Assembly: GCA_964468125.1 (NCBI GenBank)
Contig: CAYXVF010000014.1
Location: 1-64,000, forward strand
Direction: 5' to 3'
Source of the DNA: CAYXVF01 sp964468125
GTDB lineage: Bacteria > Myxococcota > XYA12-FULL-58-9 > CAYXVF01
DNA length: 64,000 nucleotides
Shown here: in pieces, positions 17,439 through 27,200 of the stretch
Numbering within the stretch: position 1 is the stretch's first letter
Layout of the letters: every line of letters starts with the position of its first letter
The notes under the pieces: generated by a model
What the model saw: only the letters and a program-made list of their open reading frames with translations
What the model was told of the DNA's origin: nothing
Databases searched by the model: none
Program-made: the position numbers and the translations under genes

Positions 17439-17554
17439 GCTCGGGTGGGAAAGAGGCGGTCGCCCGCGAAGGCGAACGCGCGACCAGAGAACAGAAAGCT
17501 TGATTCCGACCTTGGCCCCGTCTAGCCTAATCCACGAGTATTAAAGGACTTTTT

Positions 17555-18907
17555 TTGAACCACGGAGCAATCAAGAGCGCTGTATCGCCCGGGCTCGCGT
17601 GGCTCGTGCTCGTGGCCGCGACACCCGCATGGGCAGCCGAGTTGACCGAGGTCGCCGATGCCCTCGACCGGCTCGAGATCGGCACCGTAGAGCGCGAGGA
17701 TCCCTTCGACTTCGAGCTCGGCGTCGGTTTTCACAACGTCATCGAGTCCGGCAAGATCACGCGTGAACCGTTCGAGCGACCGGGGATCAGCAGCAACTGC
17801 ACGGAGCAGAATCCTTACGGTTGCGCCGCAGTAGATGAGCTCGCCTATGACCGCAACACGAGCCTTCTCGCCTTCGACGCGGAGTTTGGCCTCTTTCGTG
17901 ACCTCAGCCTGACCGTCGGCTGGTCCTACGTTCTCTCCCAGAGCCTGAGCTTCGCCTACGCCGACGGTGTCGACGCGAGCAACTCGAGCGTAGACCCCCA
18001 GACCAGCGACCCGAACGACATTCTCTTCGCCAACGACTTCGAGGCCAAACAGCGTGGCTCCGGTCCACTCTCCCTCACCCTCAAGTGGTCGCCACTCAAT
18101 GACTTTCGCGACGTCACCCGGCCGACCTGGTTGCTCTTCTTCACCTGGTCAAATCCCTGGACCACGACGGTCTTCGACCCATCGGTTCGAGCGACTCCGT
18201 CAGACCCGGGGCCCGTCGGCGACGGCGTGCATCGTTTGACCATCGGCACCGCATTCTCCAAGCGCTTGGGTAACTTTGGTCGGGACATCGAGATCGACCC
18301 GACGGCGAATCGACGGGGCTATTTTGATCCCTATCTCTCGCTCTCCTACACCATTCCGCTTCCCGAAGACGGTTTAGCCCTCGACGATCTCGTCGAGAAC
18401 CGCGACAACCCGTTTGGGCGGCGTCCGTCGTCGGAAGTAAACGCGAAGCTCGGAATCGAATTCGTTCCCCTCGAAGACATTCGCGCCCAGCGGAAGCTCG
18501 CCATCGACCTCGGGTTCGAGACGTCGTTGTTCACCGAAGGGCGCAACTACAGCCTGCTCACTCACCCGCTGCAGGAGCTCACGTTCGAGGAGCAGCACGC
18601 ACGCTTGATGGGTCGGCTCGGCGTCTACGTGCAGGCCGCCGAATTCATCAAAGTACAAGGCACGGTCCACATCGGCTACGTCACCGAGCACTTCCTGACG
18701 TACGAAGAGGTGGGTGAGGATCGAACCGGGGACGGTCAGGTTCTTCCGGGTACGGACGACGCGGTCAACCCCTACTTCTGCGGCTTCACGGATACGGACA
18801 TCTGCGCTACCAAGGGGCAACCTTCCGTCGACCAAGTGGGTTTCCGCTTCAAGGATGAAGAGCACCTGGTCGTCAACTGGTCTATCCGCGCGATCATGAC
18901 TTTCTAA
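17555..18907 (+). CDS. Predicted outer-membrane protein, family not recognised
   Basis: 450 residues from a TTG start backed by AAAGGA with 6-base spacing. The signal peptide ends near TPAWAAE. The mature protein alternates amphipathic strands (FELGVGFHNVIESGKI; LFRDLSLTVGWSYVLSQSL; PYLSLSYTIPLP) and ends in Phe (SIRAIMTF), typical of an outer-membrane barrel of the Myxococcota. There are four Cys (NCTEQNPYGC; FCGFTDTDIC). It follows the NtrC-type regulator by 116 bp. That spacer holds an imperfect GGTCGC/GCGACC hairpin without a clear T-run. Function unknown. Confidence 0.7.
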   Translation: MNHGAIKSAVSPGLAWLVLVAATPAWAAELTEVADALDRLEIGTVEREDPFDFELGVGFHNVIESGKITREPFERPGISSNCTEQNPYGCAAVDELAYDRNTSLLAFDAEFGLFRDLSLTVGWSYVLSQSLSFAYADGVDASNSSVDPQTSDPNDILFANDFEAKQRGSGPLSLTLKWSPLNDFRDVTRPTWLLFFTWSNPWTTTVFDPSVRATPSDPGPVGDGVHRLTIGTAFSKRLGNFGRDIEIDPTANRRGYFDPYLSLSYTIPLPEDGLALDDLVENRDNPFGRRPSSEVNAKLGIEFVPLEDIRAQRKLAIDLGFETSLFTEGRNYSLLTHPLQELTFEEQHARLMGRLGVYVQAAEFIKVQGTVHIGYVTEHFLTYEEVGEDRTGDGQVLPGTDDAVNPYFCGFTDTDICATKGQPSVDQVGFRFKDEEHLVVNWSIRAIMTF

Positions 18908-18953
18908 TGAGCCGACGCAGCCCGGGCGGAGTGTTCCGTGAGAAATACGGCAT

Positions 18954-20264
18954 CTAGCTGCCGCTCACCGTCACGTCTTCCAGGACGAGCGTCGGAGTCT
19001 GCATCGAGCCGTAGAGGTAGGGGTCATTGCCCACGGCGACGAGCCGTTGCCAGAGCTCGACGTGATTACCGGAGAGGTTCATCTCACCCACCGGCTCGGC
19101 GATCTTGCCATCGCGAATCGCAAATCCTGCGATGCCGTGACTGAATTCACCTCGTGTCGAGTCGGAGTTTCCGCCTTGGAATGAGGTGACGTAGACACCG
19201 TCTTTCACGGACGCGATGAGCGCATCCGGGCTCTGCTTTCCGGGGGCCAGCCTCAGGTTGCTCGTGCTCCCCCCCGTTGGCGCCACGTTCATCTTTCGAG
19301 CGTAGTACACGTCGATGAGATACTCGGTGAGCACACCCTCGTTGAAGAGCTCCCGCCTACGCGAGGTGATCCCATCACTGTCGAAGAGACGAGAGCCGAA
19401 GCCGCCTGGAACGTGTGGGTCATCGACTAGCGTAAACGCCTTCGATGCGACTGTCTCACCCAGTCGACCTTCCCAGAACGAGCGATTCTGCTGCAGCATC
19501 CTGCCTTTCAGTGGTGAGATTGCGTGAGAGAGAAGCGATCTCGCCGCCCGATTCTCGACCACGACCGTTCGCTTTGCGGTCTCGAGTTTCTGCTGCGCAA
19601 GTCTCCTCTTCGCGCGCTGGCTAGCGCGCACCCCCATCGCATGAGGATCTTCGAGAGCGTTGCGCCATCGGGTAGCGATTACCTCGTAGTCATTCGGTTT
19701 GCGCCCGGAGGGATCATCACAGGTTGAGTGCGCGTAGCAGTAGAGCAGCGTTGAGGTCTCGCTTCCCGCAAAGCCGTTGCTGTGCATGCGAACGAATTCT
19801 GACTTCACGTCCTCCGCGCTCGAGGTGACCGACAAGATGCCGTCGACCGCACGTGCGCCGTCATGGGCCGCCTCCGCTAGGGTTTTTCGGTCTTCAATGG
19901 TCATGTCTGCGAGCCCCGGGTCGGACAGCTTTAGATCGATCTCGGGCTGTCCTGCATACAGGCTGGGGTCCGCGAGTCCGCGGTGCGGATCTTTTCCGAG
20001 CACCCGTGTCAGCGCGACCGCCTTCTCAACGAAGCTCTGGATCGCGTCCGGCCGCAGGTCGCTCGTGTTGTGACTCGAGTAGCGACCGTCGACATAAATC
20101 TCGACCGTGAGCGCCTGGGTTGATGACTCCGTGATATCCTCGAACGCGCCGTCGCGCATGCTGACGCCCACACCCCGCTTGGCGCGCACCTCAACGGCAG
20201 CCTCAGCGGCGCCGGCCTTCGTGCAGAGCTCTAATGCGTGTTCCGCTGTGTTCGGGAGAATCAT
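18954..20264 (-). CDS. pmbA: TldE/PmbA-family protein
   Basis: 436 residues from ATG 20264, which overlaps the tldD stop (ATGA). The longer frame to 20348 has no support. It matches the PmbA/TldE half of the TldD-TldE heterodimer, a metalloprotease that clips unfolded peptides such as microcin B17 precursor and CcdA. Visible family features are RSLLSHAISPLKGRMLQQNR, FTLVDDPHVPGGFGSRLFDS, TEYLIDVYYARKM, and GGNSDSTRGEFSHGIAGFAI. As usual for TldE it lacks the HExxxH zinc motif. No signal peptide is seen, although its partner TldD appears exported. Confidence 0.88.
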   Translation of the reverse strand: MILPNTAEHALELCTKAGAAEAAVEVRAKRGVGVSMRDGAFEDITESSTQALTVEIYVDGRYSSHNTSDLRPDAIQSFVEKAVALTRVLGKDPHRGLADPSLYAGQPEIDLKLSDPGLADMTIEDRKTLAEAAHDGARAVDGILSVTSSAEDVKSEFVRMHSNGFAGSETSTLLYCYAHSTCDDPSGRKPNDYEVIATRWRNALEDPHAMGVRASQRAKRRLAQQKLETAKRTVVVENRAARSLLSHAISPLKGRMLQQNRSFWEGRLGETVASKAFTLVDDPHVPGGFGSRLFDSDGITSRRRELFNEGVLTEYLIDVYYARKMNVAPTGGSTSNLRLAPGKQSPDALIASVKDGVYVTSFQGGNSDSTRGEFSHGIAGFAIRDGKIAEPVGEMNLSGNHVELWQRLVAVGNDPYLYGSMQTPTLVLEDVTVSGS

Positions 20265-21796
20265 GCCACACCTCCCACCACGACTCTGGACACGAGGACT
20301 GTCGGCAGTCCGAGGGAAACAGGCACACCTTGGCCATCCTTGCCGCAAGTCCAGCCGCCCTCGTCGAAGGCAAAATCATTGGCCACCATGCTGATGCGAG
20401 CGAGAGACTCGGGTCCGTTGCCGATGATGTTGACGTCTTTGATGGGTGCTGTGAGCTTGCCGTCTTCGATGAGGAAACCGTTCTTGACGTAGAACGAATA
20501 GTCGCCTCCGCCGATGTCGACTTGTCCGTTGGTGAAGGAGACCGCATAGATTCCTTTCTTCACCGCAGCAAAGACTTCCTCGCGTTCGTGAGGCCCATTC
20601 TCCATGTAGGTGCTGCGCATCCGAGGGAGCGGCTTGTGGCGGAACGACTGTCTGCGACCGCTGCCGGTGGGTTTGACACCGAAGTGCCGCGCGCTGATCT
20701 CGTCGTGAAGGTAGGACTTGAGGGTCCCGTTCTCCACCAGGTACGTTGTTTGTGATGTGTTGCCTTCGTCGTCCACGTTGATGGCGCCGCGGTGATTGGG
20801 ATGGGTTCCGCTGTCAACGATGCTCACGAATGACTCGGCGACAGGCTTGCCGATCCGGTCCGCAAAAATCGACACGCCCTTGCGGTTGAAGTCAGCTTCC
20901 ATGCCGTGGCCGATTGCTTCGTGCAGCAAGATGCCGGACGAGCCTGCAGCGAGCGCCACGGGCATCTCGCCCGCGGGTGCGGCCTGCGCACGGAACAGGA
21001 TCTCCGTGCGGTCGTAAGCCTCATCCACGAGCCCCTGGAGCCGCGCGGGGGAGTAGTAGTCCAGTCCGGCGCGCGCCGCACGGTTTGCGCTGTTGGTCTG
21101 GCGTACCTCGCCATCGCGCATCGTGACGGAAAGATACATGCGCGTCATGGGCTGATGGTCGTAGGCGACACGGCCCTCGGATGAAACGAGCATCACGACA
21201 TTTTGGCTAGACTCGAAGCTAACGCTCACGCGCTCGACGCGCGGGTCCTTCGCACGGGTGCTTTCGTTGACCTGATTCAGGAGAGGCATCACGCGCGCCA
21301 CGTCTACCGACACCCAGTCGACGGCGTCGTAGTAGTGAGCCGGCGGGATGACCGTCACGTTTTGCTCGGGTACTTTCGCAGCGCTCTTGGCAACACCGGC
21401 AGCAGTGCGCGCCGCGTGGATCATGCTCTTGCGATCGAGGCTTTCGGTGAAGGCGTAGCCCGTCTGGTCGCCCACGACGACGCGAATGCCAACACCCAGA
21501 TCGATCTGTGTACGGGCTTTGTTCACGACGTCGTCCTCGAGAGACAAGGACATGCTGGTTCCATGCTGGAAGTAGAGGTCCGCCCAGTCACCGCCATTCT
21601 CGAGCGCGATCGCGAGAACTTCGCGATAGAGCTCGGGCGTCACTCCAAAGTTATCGGAAAAATAAGAGGGGAGAGGCAGGGTGCTCCCTGCGGTGGGGGA
21701 GACGCGTTTAGAGCCTGCGCACCCACTGAGCCACAGGGCCGCAGCCGCTCCGCCGATGGCAAACTCTCGCCTATCCATACCGTCGTTTTTGATCAT
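20261..21796 (-). CDS. tldD: TldD-family zinc metalloprotease with Tat/lipoprotein signal
   Basis: 511 residues. The catalytic motif LLHEAIGHGMEAD is intact (HExxxH at 292-297) and a C-terminal Cys (GGWTCGKDGQG) can be the third zinc ligand, so the enzyme looks active. Unusually the N-terminus reads MDRREFAIGGAAAALWLSGC, a twin-arginine motif followed by a lipobox with Cys26. Classical TldD is cytoplasmic and lacks this. The start may be ATG 21796 or ATG 21778. The 4-bp overlap with pmbA downstream fits a stoichiometric TldD-TldE pair. Confidence 0.9.
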   Translation of the reverse strand: MIKNDGMDRREFAIGGAAAALWLSGCAGSKRVSPTAGSTLPLPSYFSDNFGVTPELYREVLAIALENGGDWADLYFQHGTSMSLSLEDDVVNKARTQIDLGVGIRVVVGDQTGYAFTESLDRKSMIHAARTAAGVAKSAAKVPEQNVTVIPPAHYYDAVDWVSVDVARVMPLLNQVNESTRAKDPRVERVSVSFESSQNVVMLVSSEGRVAYDHQPMTRMYLSVTMRDGEVRQTNSANRAARAGLDYYSPARLQGLVDEAYDRTEILFRAQAAPAGEMPVALAAGSSGILLHEAIGHGMEADFNRKGVSIFADRIGKPVAESFVSIVDSGTHPNHRGAINVDDEGNTSQTTYLVENGTLKSYLHDEISARHFGVKPTGSGRRQSFRHKPLPRMRSTYMENGPHEREEVFAAVKKGIYAVSFTNGQVDIGGGDYSFYVKNGFLIEDGKLTAPIKDVNIIGNGPESLARISMVANDFAFDEGGWTCGKDGQGVPVSLGLPTVLVSRVVVGGVA

Positions 21797-22074
21797 CTCT
21801 AGACCCCACGAAATTCGTGTGCTCGCGCCGCCAGAAGTGGCCGCTCGAGGCCCCAGCTCGGGGACCTCGAAAACCCCATGGTTCTAGTGCTATTGCAAAT
21901 CCATTGCAATGAGTCGCCCCTCCGGCGCCTTCTGCTCTCCCGAGACGCTTCGGCGACGACCGCTACACATCGCCACTCGTTTGAGGTTCAAACCGGGTAG
22001 ATGGGTAACATTTCAGACGGGGTGCGTGCCTCCGCGGCGCGTTGCGCCGCTGCGACACGCGGAGGCACGTGTTC

Positions 22075-22174
22075 NNNNNNNNNNNNNNNNNNNNNNNNNN
22101 NNNNNNNNNNNNNNNNNNNNNNNNNNNNNNNNNNNNNNNNNNNNNNNNNNNNNNNNNNNNNNNNNNNNNNNNNN
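22075..22174. other. Assembly gap (100 N)
   Basis: Exactly 100 N, the conventional placeholder for a gap of unknown size. It falls inside the 134-bp tandem repeat. If no unit is missing, matching the flanking copies predicts only about 31 unknown bases. Confidence 0.98.
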
Positions 22175-22227
22175 TCGGATGCGGCGTCAACGCACGGTGA
22201 TCGGCAGCGGGAAATTCTTGATGGGTG

Positions 22228-22319
22228 CGTGCCTCCGCGGCGCGTTGCGCCGCTGCGACACGCGGAGGCACGTGTTCAGGCCGCATCAACGCTCGGCTGC
22301 GCCGAGACTCGGATGCGGC
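22228..22319 (-). terminator. Two stem-loops just after the gltJ stop
   Basis: On the minus strand the first stem-loop starts 2 bases past the stop: 8-bp arms (22312-22319 with 22280-22287) and a nested CTCGG/CCGAG stem. The second has perfect 12-bp arms (22261-22272 with 22228-22239), and can alternatively pair a 7-bp GCGGCGC stem around AAC. The second is also present at 22025-22069. There is no T-run, so Rho-independent termination is uncertain; 3'-end stabilisation of the glt transcript is equally possible. Confidence 0.45.
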
Positions 22320-22320
22320 G

Positions 22321-24129
22321 TCAACGCACGGTGATCGGCAGCGGGAAATTCTTGATGGGTGCGCCGGCTTTGCTTGGTTTGAACTTCCAGGAGCTCATGA
22401 CTCGGGAGAAGCAGCGCGGCAGGCTCGTGCCCATGACTTCCGACGGGCCGCTCAGGCTCGCGTTGCTGACTCCGCCACTCGGCTGGATCCGCCAATTCAA
22501 AACGAACTTGTAGCGGCCCGGCAGGATCTCGCCCTTGGAGCGTGCTGCCGTCAGACAGGGCTTGAGCTTGCCGCCATTGCTCTTCACGCCCTCGACAATG
22601 TCATCTTTCGTCAGCGGAGGGAGATTCCGAGAGGCCGATGGCTTGTCGAACACCTCGTCCACGTCATCGGTCTTCGGCTTAGTGCGAGAGGGGCGCGGTT
22701 TCGTTCGCTCTGGACGCGGCTTGTTCCGTTCAGGACGCGTCTTCGGCTCCCCCGCCTTCGGGTTGTCGATCACCGCCGCGATCTGTTCGGGCTCCTTCTC
22801 ATCCGCTGCCGCGGCGTCTTTGCTCTCGGCTTCCTTTGTCTCGGACTCCGCGCCCTTCTCGGGCTCTTTCGGTTCGTCCTTCTGCGCCACGACCGGGCCA
22901 GAAGGCTCCGTGGACGGGCCGGTTTGATTCTGTCCTGGCTTGAGCACCAGGAAGTAATAGGCTCCGCCGCCAACCGCGGCGACCAACACCAGGACGAGCG
23001 CTACGAGCGCGATCATGACGCCGTTGCCCCCTCCGGACGGACGGGACTCGGGCACCGACCAACCACCACCGACGTCGCCGCCGCCGAGAGACGCGCTCGG
23101 TCCTGGGGCGCCCAAGCCTGGCAAAGTGCTATCCGCCCCATTGCCACCACCGAAGACGTCGGTCGCGCCGAAGCTCGGCATGCCCTCGAGCGCTGGTTGG
23201 GGCTTCGCGGCCGGCTGCGGCGCCGGCTCGCTTCTGGGCGCGACAATCTCCTCCTCCACCAGCGAGGACAGAGCCGAGGCGGCCGAAGGCTTCCAATCGA
23301 TCGCCGGCGCCTCTGAGGAGTCAAAGGACGCGGAAACGACCGCGGCGCCACCGCCTGCGCCTCCTCCGAGCGTCGCGGCGGTGTTACCGAAGCTGGCCCC
23401 CATGGAGGGACGACTCTGCGGCCGCTCGGTGATCAGATAGGCGAGCTCAGGCACATCGGCGATGGGTAGCCAGTCGGGCATACCCGCCTTCCACGCGAGG
23501 CTATCTTCGTCGAGCTCGCGGCCATCCCAGCGTTGCTCAACCTCAGCCAGATCGATGGGCCCGACCTGACTATCGTCGATCGCGACGTACCACTCTTTCT
23601 CCCCCGCGGGCCGGGTCGACCCGGGAAATCCGGCTCCCGTGGGCTCGCGCTCCAGGGCTCCGAGGGCGAAGTCCGTTTCCCCGCCGCTCTGCGCCGTAGC
23701 GCCAAAGCCGAAGGCACCTTCGCCTCCGTCGTCCTGATCGAAACCCGCCGCCCCATGCATTCCGGAGCCATTCGAGCCCGCCGCGTGCTCTTCGCTGTCG
23801 CCGAAAGCCTGCTGAGCAACTGATTGGCCATCTACGCCGAGCTGGGACTCGTAGGTCTGAGTCGATTCGTCTTGGCCGATGCTCGATTGGCTCGAGTCCC
23901 CGAACATCGCGTCGAATGCGCCCCCCATCTGCCCCGCGGGCGCCTGCTCCTGTTCCATGGGGGCGGAGCTCTGCAACTCAGTAGCAACAGGTTCAGATTC
24001 TTCAGCGGTGGGTGGACGAACCACGATCATGTGCGAGCACTTTTTGCATCGCACTTTGACGCCCCTCTCGCCGATCTTTTCATCGGCGATCATGTATTGG
24101 GCGCCACAATTGTCGCAAGCAAAACGCAT
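22321..24129 (-). CDS. gltJ: Gliding-motility protein GltJ/AgmX-like: zinc ribbon, GYF, TM, TonB-like C-terminus
   Basis: 602 residues. An MJ0042-type zinc ribbon (Cys5, 8, 28, 31; MRFACDNCGA and VRCKKCS) is followed by a Gly/Gln-rich linker and a GYF_2-like domain at about 179-230 (EWYVAIDDSQVGPIDL; WKAGMPDWLPIADV). A transmembrane helix lies at about 368-392 (MIALVALVLVLVAAVGGGAY), then an acidic and KPRPxRTKP-rich periplasmic linker and an AgmX/PglI C-terminal domain with Cys pair KPCLTA/PRCFSR. In M. xanthus GltJ spans the inner membrane, and its zinc ribbon and GYF domains contact MglA and AglZ to switch adhesion on and off. It is the last glt gene here. Its 3' end is tandemly duplicated. 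Confidence 0.82.
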   Translation of the reverse strand: MRFACDNCGAQYMIADEKIGERGVKVRCKKCSHMIVVRPPTAEESEPVATELQSSAPMEQEQAPAGQMGGAFDAMFGDSSQSSIGQDESTQTYESQLGVDGQSVAQQAFGDSEEHAAGSNGSGMHGAAGFDQDDGGEGAFGFGATAQSGGETDFALGALEREPTGAGFPGSTRPAGEKEWYVAIDDSQVGPIDLAEVEQRWDGRELDEDSLAWKAGMPDWLPIADVPELAYLITERPQSRPSMGASFGNTAATLGGGAGGGAAVVSASFDSSEAPAIDWKPSAASALSSLVEEEIVAPRSEPAPQPAAKPQPALEGMPSFGATDVFGGGNGADSTLPGLGAPGPSASLGGGDVGGGWSVPESRPSGGGNGVMIALVALVLVLVAAVGGGAYYFLVLKPGQNQTGPSTEPSGPVVAQKDEPKEPEKGAESETKEAESKDAAAADEKEPEQIAAVIDNPKAGEPKTRPERNKPRPERTKPRPSRTKPKTDDVDEVFDKPSASRNLPPLTKDDIVEGVKSNGGKLKPCLTAARSKGEILPGRYKFVLNWRIQPSGGVSNASLSGPSEVMGTSLPRCFSRVMSSWKFKPSKAGAPIKNFPLPITVR

Positions 24130-24266
24130 GTTGAAGCTGGTGGCTCCGTCGATTCTTCAGGCAGCGGCTATCAAGTCTTACTAACGCACCGCCCCCTACC
24201 CGTCAAATAAGTCCCCGTAAAGACGAATGATTCCGCACTCTCCGGGGGAACCTCTCACATCCTAGC

Positions 24267-27200
24267 TCATTGCCCCTCCTGGGCGACCAAAGCCGCCCCG
24301 ATGGCTTTGCGAAGCTGCAGGTGGGGCAAGGAGGTGGCAAAACGCACCAACTCCTGGGCCCGGGCCTGAACCGGCACGGCGACCGCACCCTCGTCCGCGC
24401 GCGCTGCCCCCGCGAGCGCCGCCGAGAGGTCTCCACAGGCGACCAAACCGGCCCGCATCGTCGTCATTTCGACGCCGAGTTGATAGTGCGGTAGCCCATT
24501 TCCCTGGGTCAGAGCCACATAGCAGGCCTGCGCTGGCTGCTGCAGCCGTCGCAGCGCCTGTTGTGGCAAGCGCTCAAATCGTCCCAACCAACGCTCGACC
24601 TCTCGCGGCTCGCCGTTGTGCTGGAGCGAGCGATTGAAGACCAGACAGATGCCAAAGAGCAGGTTGCGCAGATCGTTGCCCGGGTAGACACGCGCCAAAA
24701 ACAGCTCCGGACGCGCGTAGGCCATCATTCGGCCGACGTTGTACAGCGCCAATCGCTGATTCGTCTCACGATAGGCTTCGTTGTTTTCGCCCACCACCAG
24801 CGCCGGCGGTTGGGACGGAACGAGCTGCAGCGCCTCCATCGAGCCCGGCTTCTTGTAGAAGTCCACCGCCGGAACGTTGAGGACCTTGCCCGCATAGCGG
24901 ATCAGGTTCGCGAAGTAGAGGTCACTCGACCGCACGTCCACGAAGTGCTTCTTCGCGAGACCGAGATCCTTCGGCGTGTGGGTCACCGCATCGGGCGCCG
25001 CCCGGTAGAGGGCGGAGACCATGTTGGCGATGGGGCCATGGACCGCAGGATGCGTGACCGTTCCCCATGCCTCCGACATCAGGCCCTGGGTCGCCCGCGC
25101 CGGTACGCCTTGCTTCAGGTAGTTGAAAACCTGCACCTCTTCTTCGTCGGCGACCTTGAGGCAGACCAACGCCGAGGCCATGAGGTAGACCTCATCGAAT
25201 TGACGCGAGGCGTGATAGAGCTTGCGAAGCTTGCGAATCACGTCCACCGGATTGTCCAGAGTCGAAGCGAGCTCGTGGAGCATGCCGATCGCCCGCTCCC
25301 GGTGCTCCGGTTTCTCCGCGTAGAGCTCCGCCAGAATAGCCGTGTCCTCGGGTTTGCCCGGGTCGAGCTTGATGATCGCCTCGTAGGCGGCGATCGCGTT
25401 GTCGACGCTGTTCAACACCCGACGATAGAGCTCGCCGAGGTTTCGCCACAGGACCAGCCGGAACTGCGGGTTGAAGCCTTTCGTGCGGACCAGCATCTCG
25501 CGGTAGTTCTGCTCGAGAAGCCCCCACTGATTGCTCCGGACCAGAAGCTGCTCCAACGCCTCAAACGCTTTGACGTTCTGCGGATTCGCGTCGAGGGCGG
25601 CGTTGTAGCGCTGCAGCGCGAGCGGGTCGTTCTTGATGTGATTTTCCAGCACCTGGGCGAGCTGGAAGTTGACGTCGGACATGAGCTCTGGCGCTTCGTT
25701 CGCCTGGCTCGCCTGATTCAGGACCTCGTAGGCCTTCTGGTGCTGGTGCGACTCCATGTAGCTGTTTGCGAGCTTCATCAGGACAGAAACCGGAGGCGAT
25801 CCCATGCGGCGTGAACGCTCGAGCGCCTCCACCGCACGGTGATTGTCCTGCAATTTGTCGCGGGCGATCTCGCTCAAGCGCAGGAGCACGTCGCCGCGCT
25901 CCGTGCTCGCTACCGCGTCCGCGAGGCGAGAGTAGCGTTCATAGGCCCCCTCCCAATTCTCCATTTGTTCGTCGAGCTCGGCGAGTGCCTGCAGGGATTG
26001 GGCGTGGTCCGGGTCGATCTCGAGCGCCTTCTCGAACTGCTTGTAGGCTCGGTCGGGCTGCCCCTGCTTGAGCATGATGTCGCCGATCTGCCACTGAACG
26101 TCGACGATTTCCGACTCGGTGAGGGACTCGCGATGGTGAATGAGCACCGTCTGGAAGACCTTTTGCGCTTCCTCCCACTCCTCGACGCTGAGGAGGGCCT
26201 GTCCCAATCCCTCTAGCGCGGGAAGGTAGGTGGCGTCCGCCTCGAAGGCTTCCCGGTAGTGGTTCAGGGCAGTCTCTTTGTCGCCCAGTTTCTCGTGGAT
26301 GTACCCCAGGCGATAGTGCTTCTGGCAGTAGTCCTTCGACTCCTTCGACTTGTCGAGCTCGGCAACGACCATCTGGTAGAGTTCGTCCGCTTCCTCCCAC
26401 GCCTCGTGGCGGAAGTAGATCTCCGCGAGTGAGCGCGCCGTGTCGATGTGCCCCGGGGTAATCTCCAAGGCCCGTTGGAAGTAGCGAATCGCCGCCGCTT
26501 CGTCGTCTCGAACCTCAGCGTGGAACTGAGCGGCTTCGGCAAAGAGCTCGGTTTTTTCCTCTGGATCGTCGCTGCTCTCCGCTTCCGCGATCAGATATTC
26601 GGAATAGGCGTCCCAGTCCTCGTTGGCCTTGGCGATGTCTTTTAGCGCAGAGAGGGCCGGTCCGTAGTTCGGCTCGATCTCGAGTGCACGCTGATAGGCG
26701 GCTTGGGCGGCGCCCATGTCCATCAGCATCTCTTCGTTGATGCGTCCAATGCGCAGGAGGCTGATCAGCGCCTTTGGATCGTTGCCGAGGGCGTCGACCT
26801 CCTTCTGAAGCATGTCGAGCGATTGGAACCAGTTCCCCGAGCGCTCGTAGAGCTGACCCAAAGCCTTGAGAGCCGCGTTCGAGTTCGGGTTGAAATCCCG
26901 CGCGACGTTGTAGACCTCTTCCGCTTTGTCCACGCGCGACAGCTCGCGGTAATAGATCTCACCGATCGCGAGATACAGCTCGGTGATCTCCTCGTTGTCC
27001 TGCAGCAAGGAGATGTGATGCTGGTAGATCTCGATCAAGCGATTCCACTCCCCCAAGGAGCGCAGCAGGCGCTCGAGGTTGCGGATCCCCGCCATGTTGC
27101 CGCCATCGATCTGGAGCACGCGTTCGTAACATGCCGCCGCATCGCGAGGGCTCTCGAACTCGCTCTCGTAGATCGCCGCTTCCTTGTTGAGGATCGTGAC

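Larger units (their letters stand above)
22020..22363. repeat. Tandem repeat (134-bp period) over the gltJ 3' end, interrupted by a gap
   Basis: A 55-bp block at 22175-22229 is repeated identically at 22309-22363, where it covers the last codons and stop of gltJ. The adjoining hairpin block at 22223-22277 is repeated identically at 22020-22074. The spacing gives a 134-bp unit with junctions sharing GGGTGCG. At least two, probably three, units exist around the N gap. The duplicate carries 11 codons of the gltJ tail but no gene start. Upstream to the tldD start (21797-22019) I see no gene. Confidence 0.8.

Noticed and set aside
17500..17535. Possible sigma-54 promoter (TTGGCCCC...GC) after the NtrC-type gene
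   Set aside because: GG to GC spacing is 9, not the required 10, and the -12 element is poor.
22225..23316. Plus-strand ORF of 363 codons over gltJ
   Set aside because: It runs through the repeat and antisense to a clear zinc ribbon/GYF gene; its sequence is Arg/Leu-rich filler.
24561..25814. 417-codon plus-strand ORF over the giant TPR gene, and several like it
   Set aside because: Antisense to gltI in a GC-rich region where the complementary frame stays open. No ribosome-binding site or family pattern.
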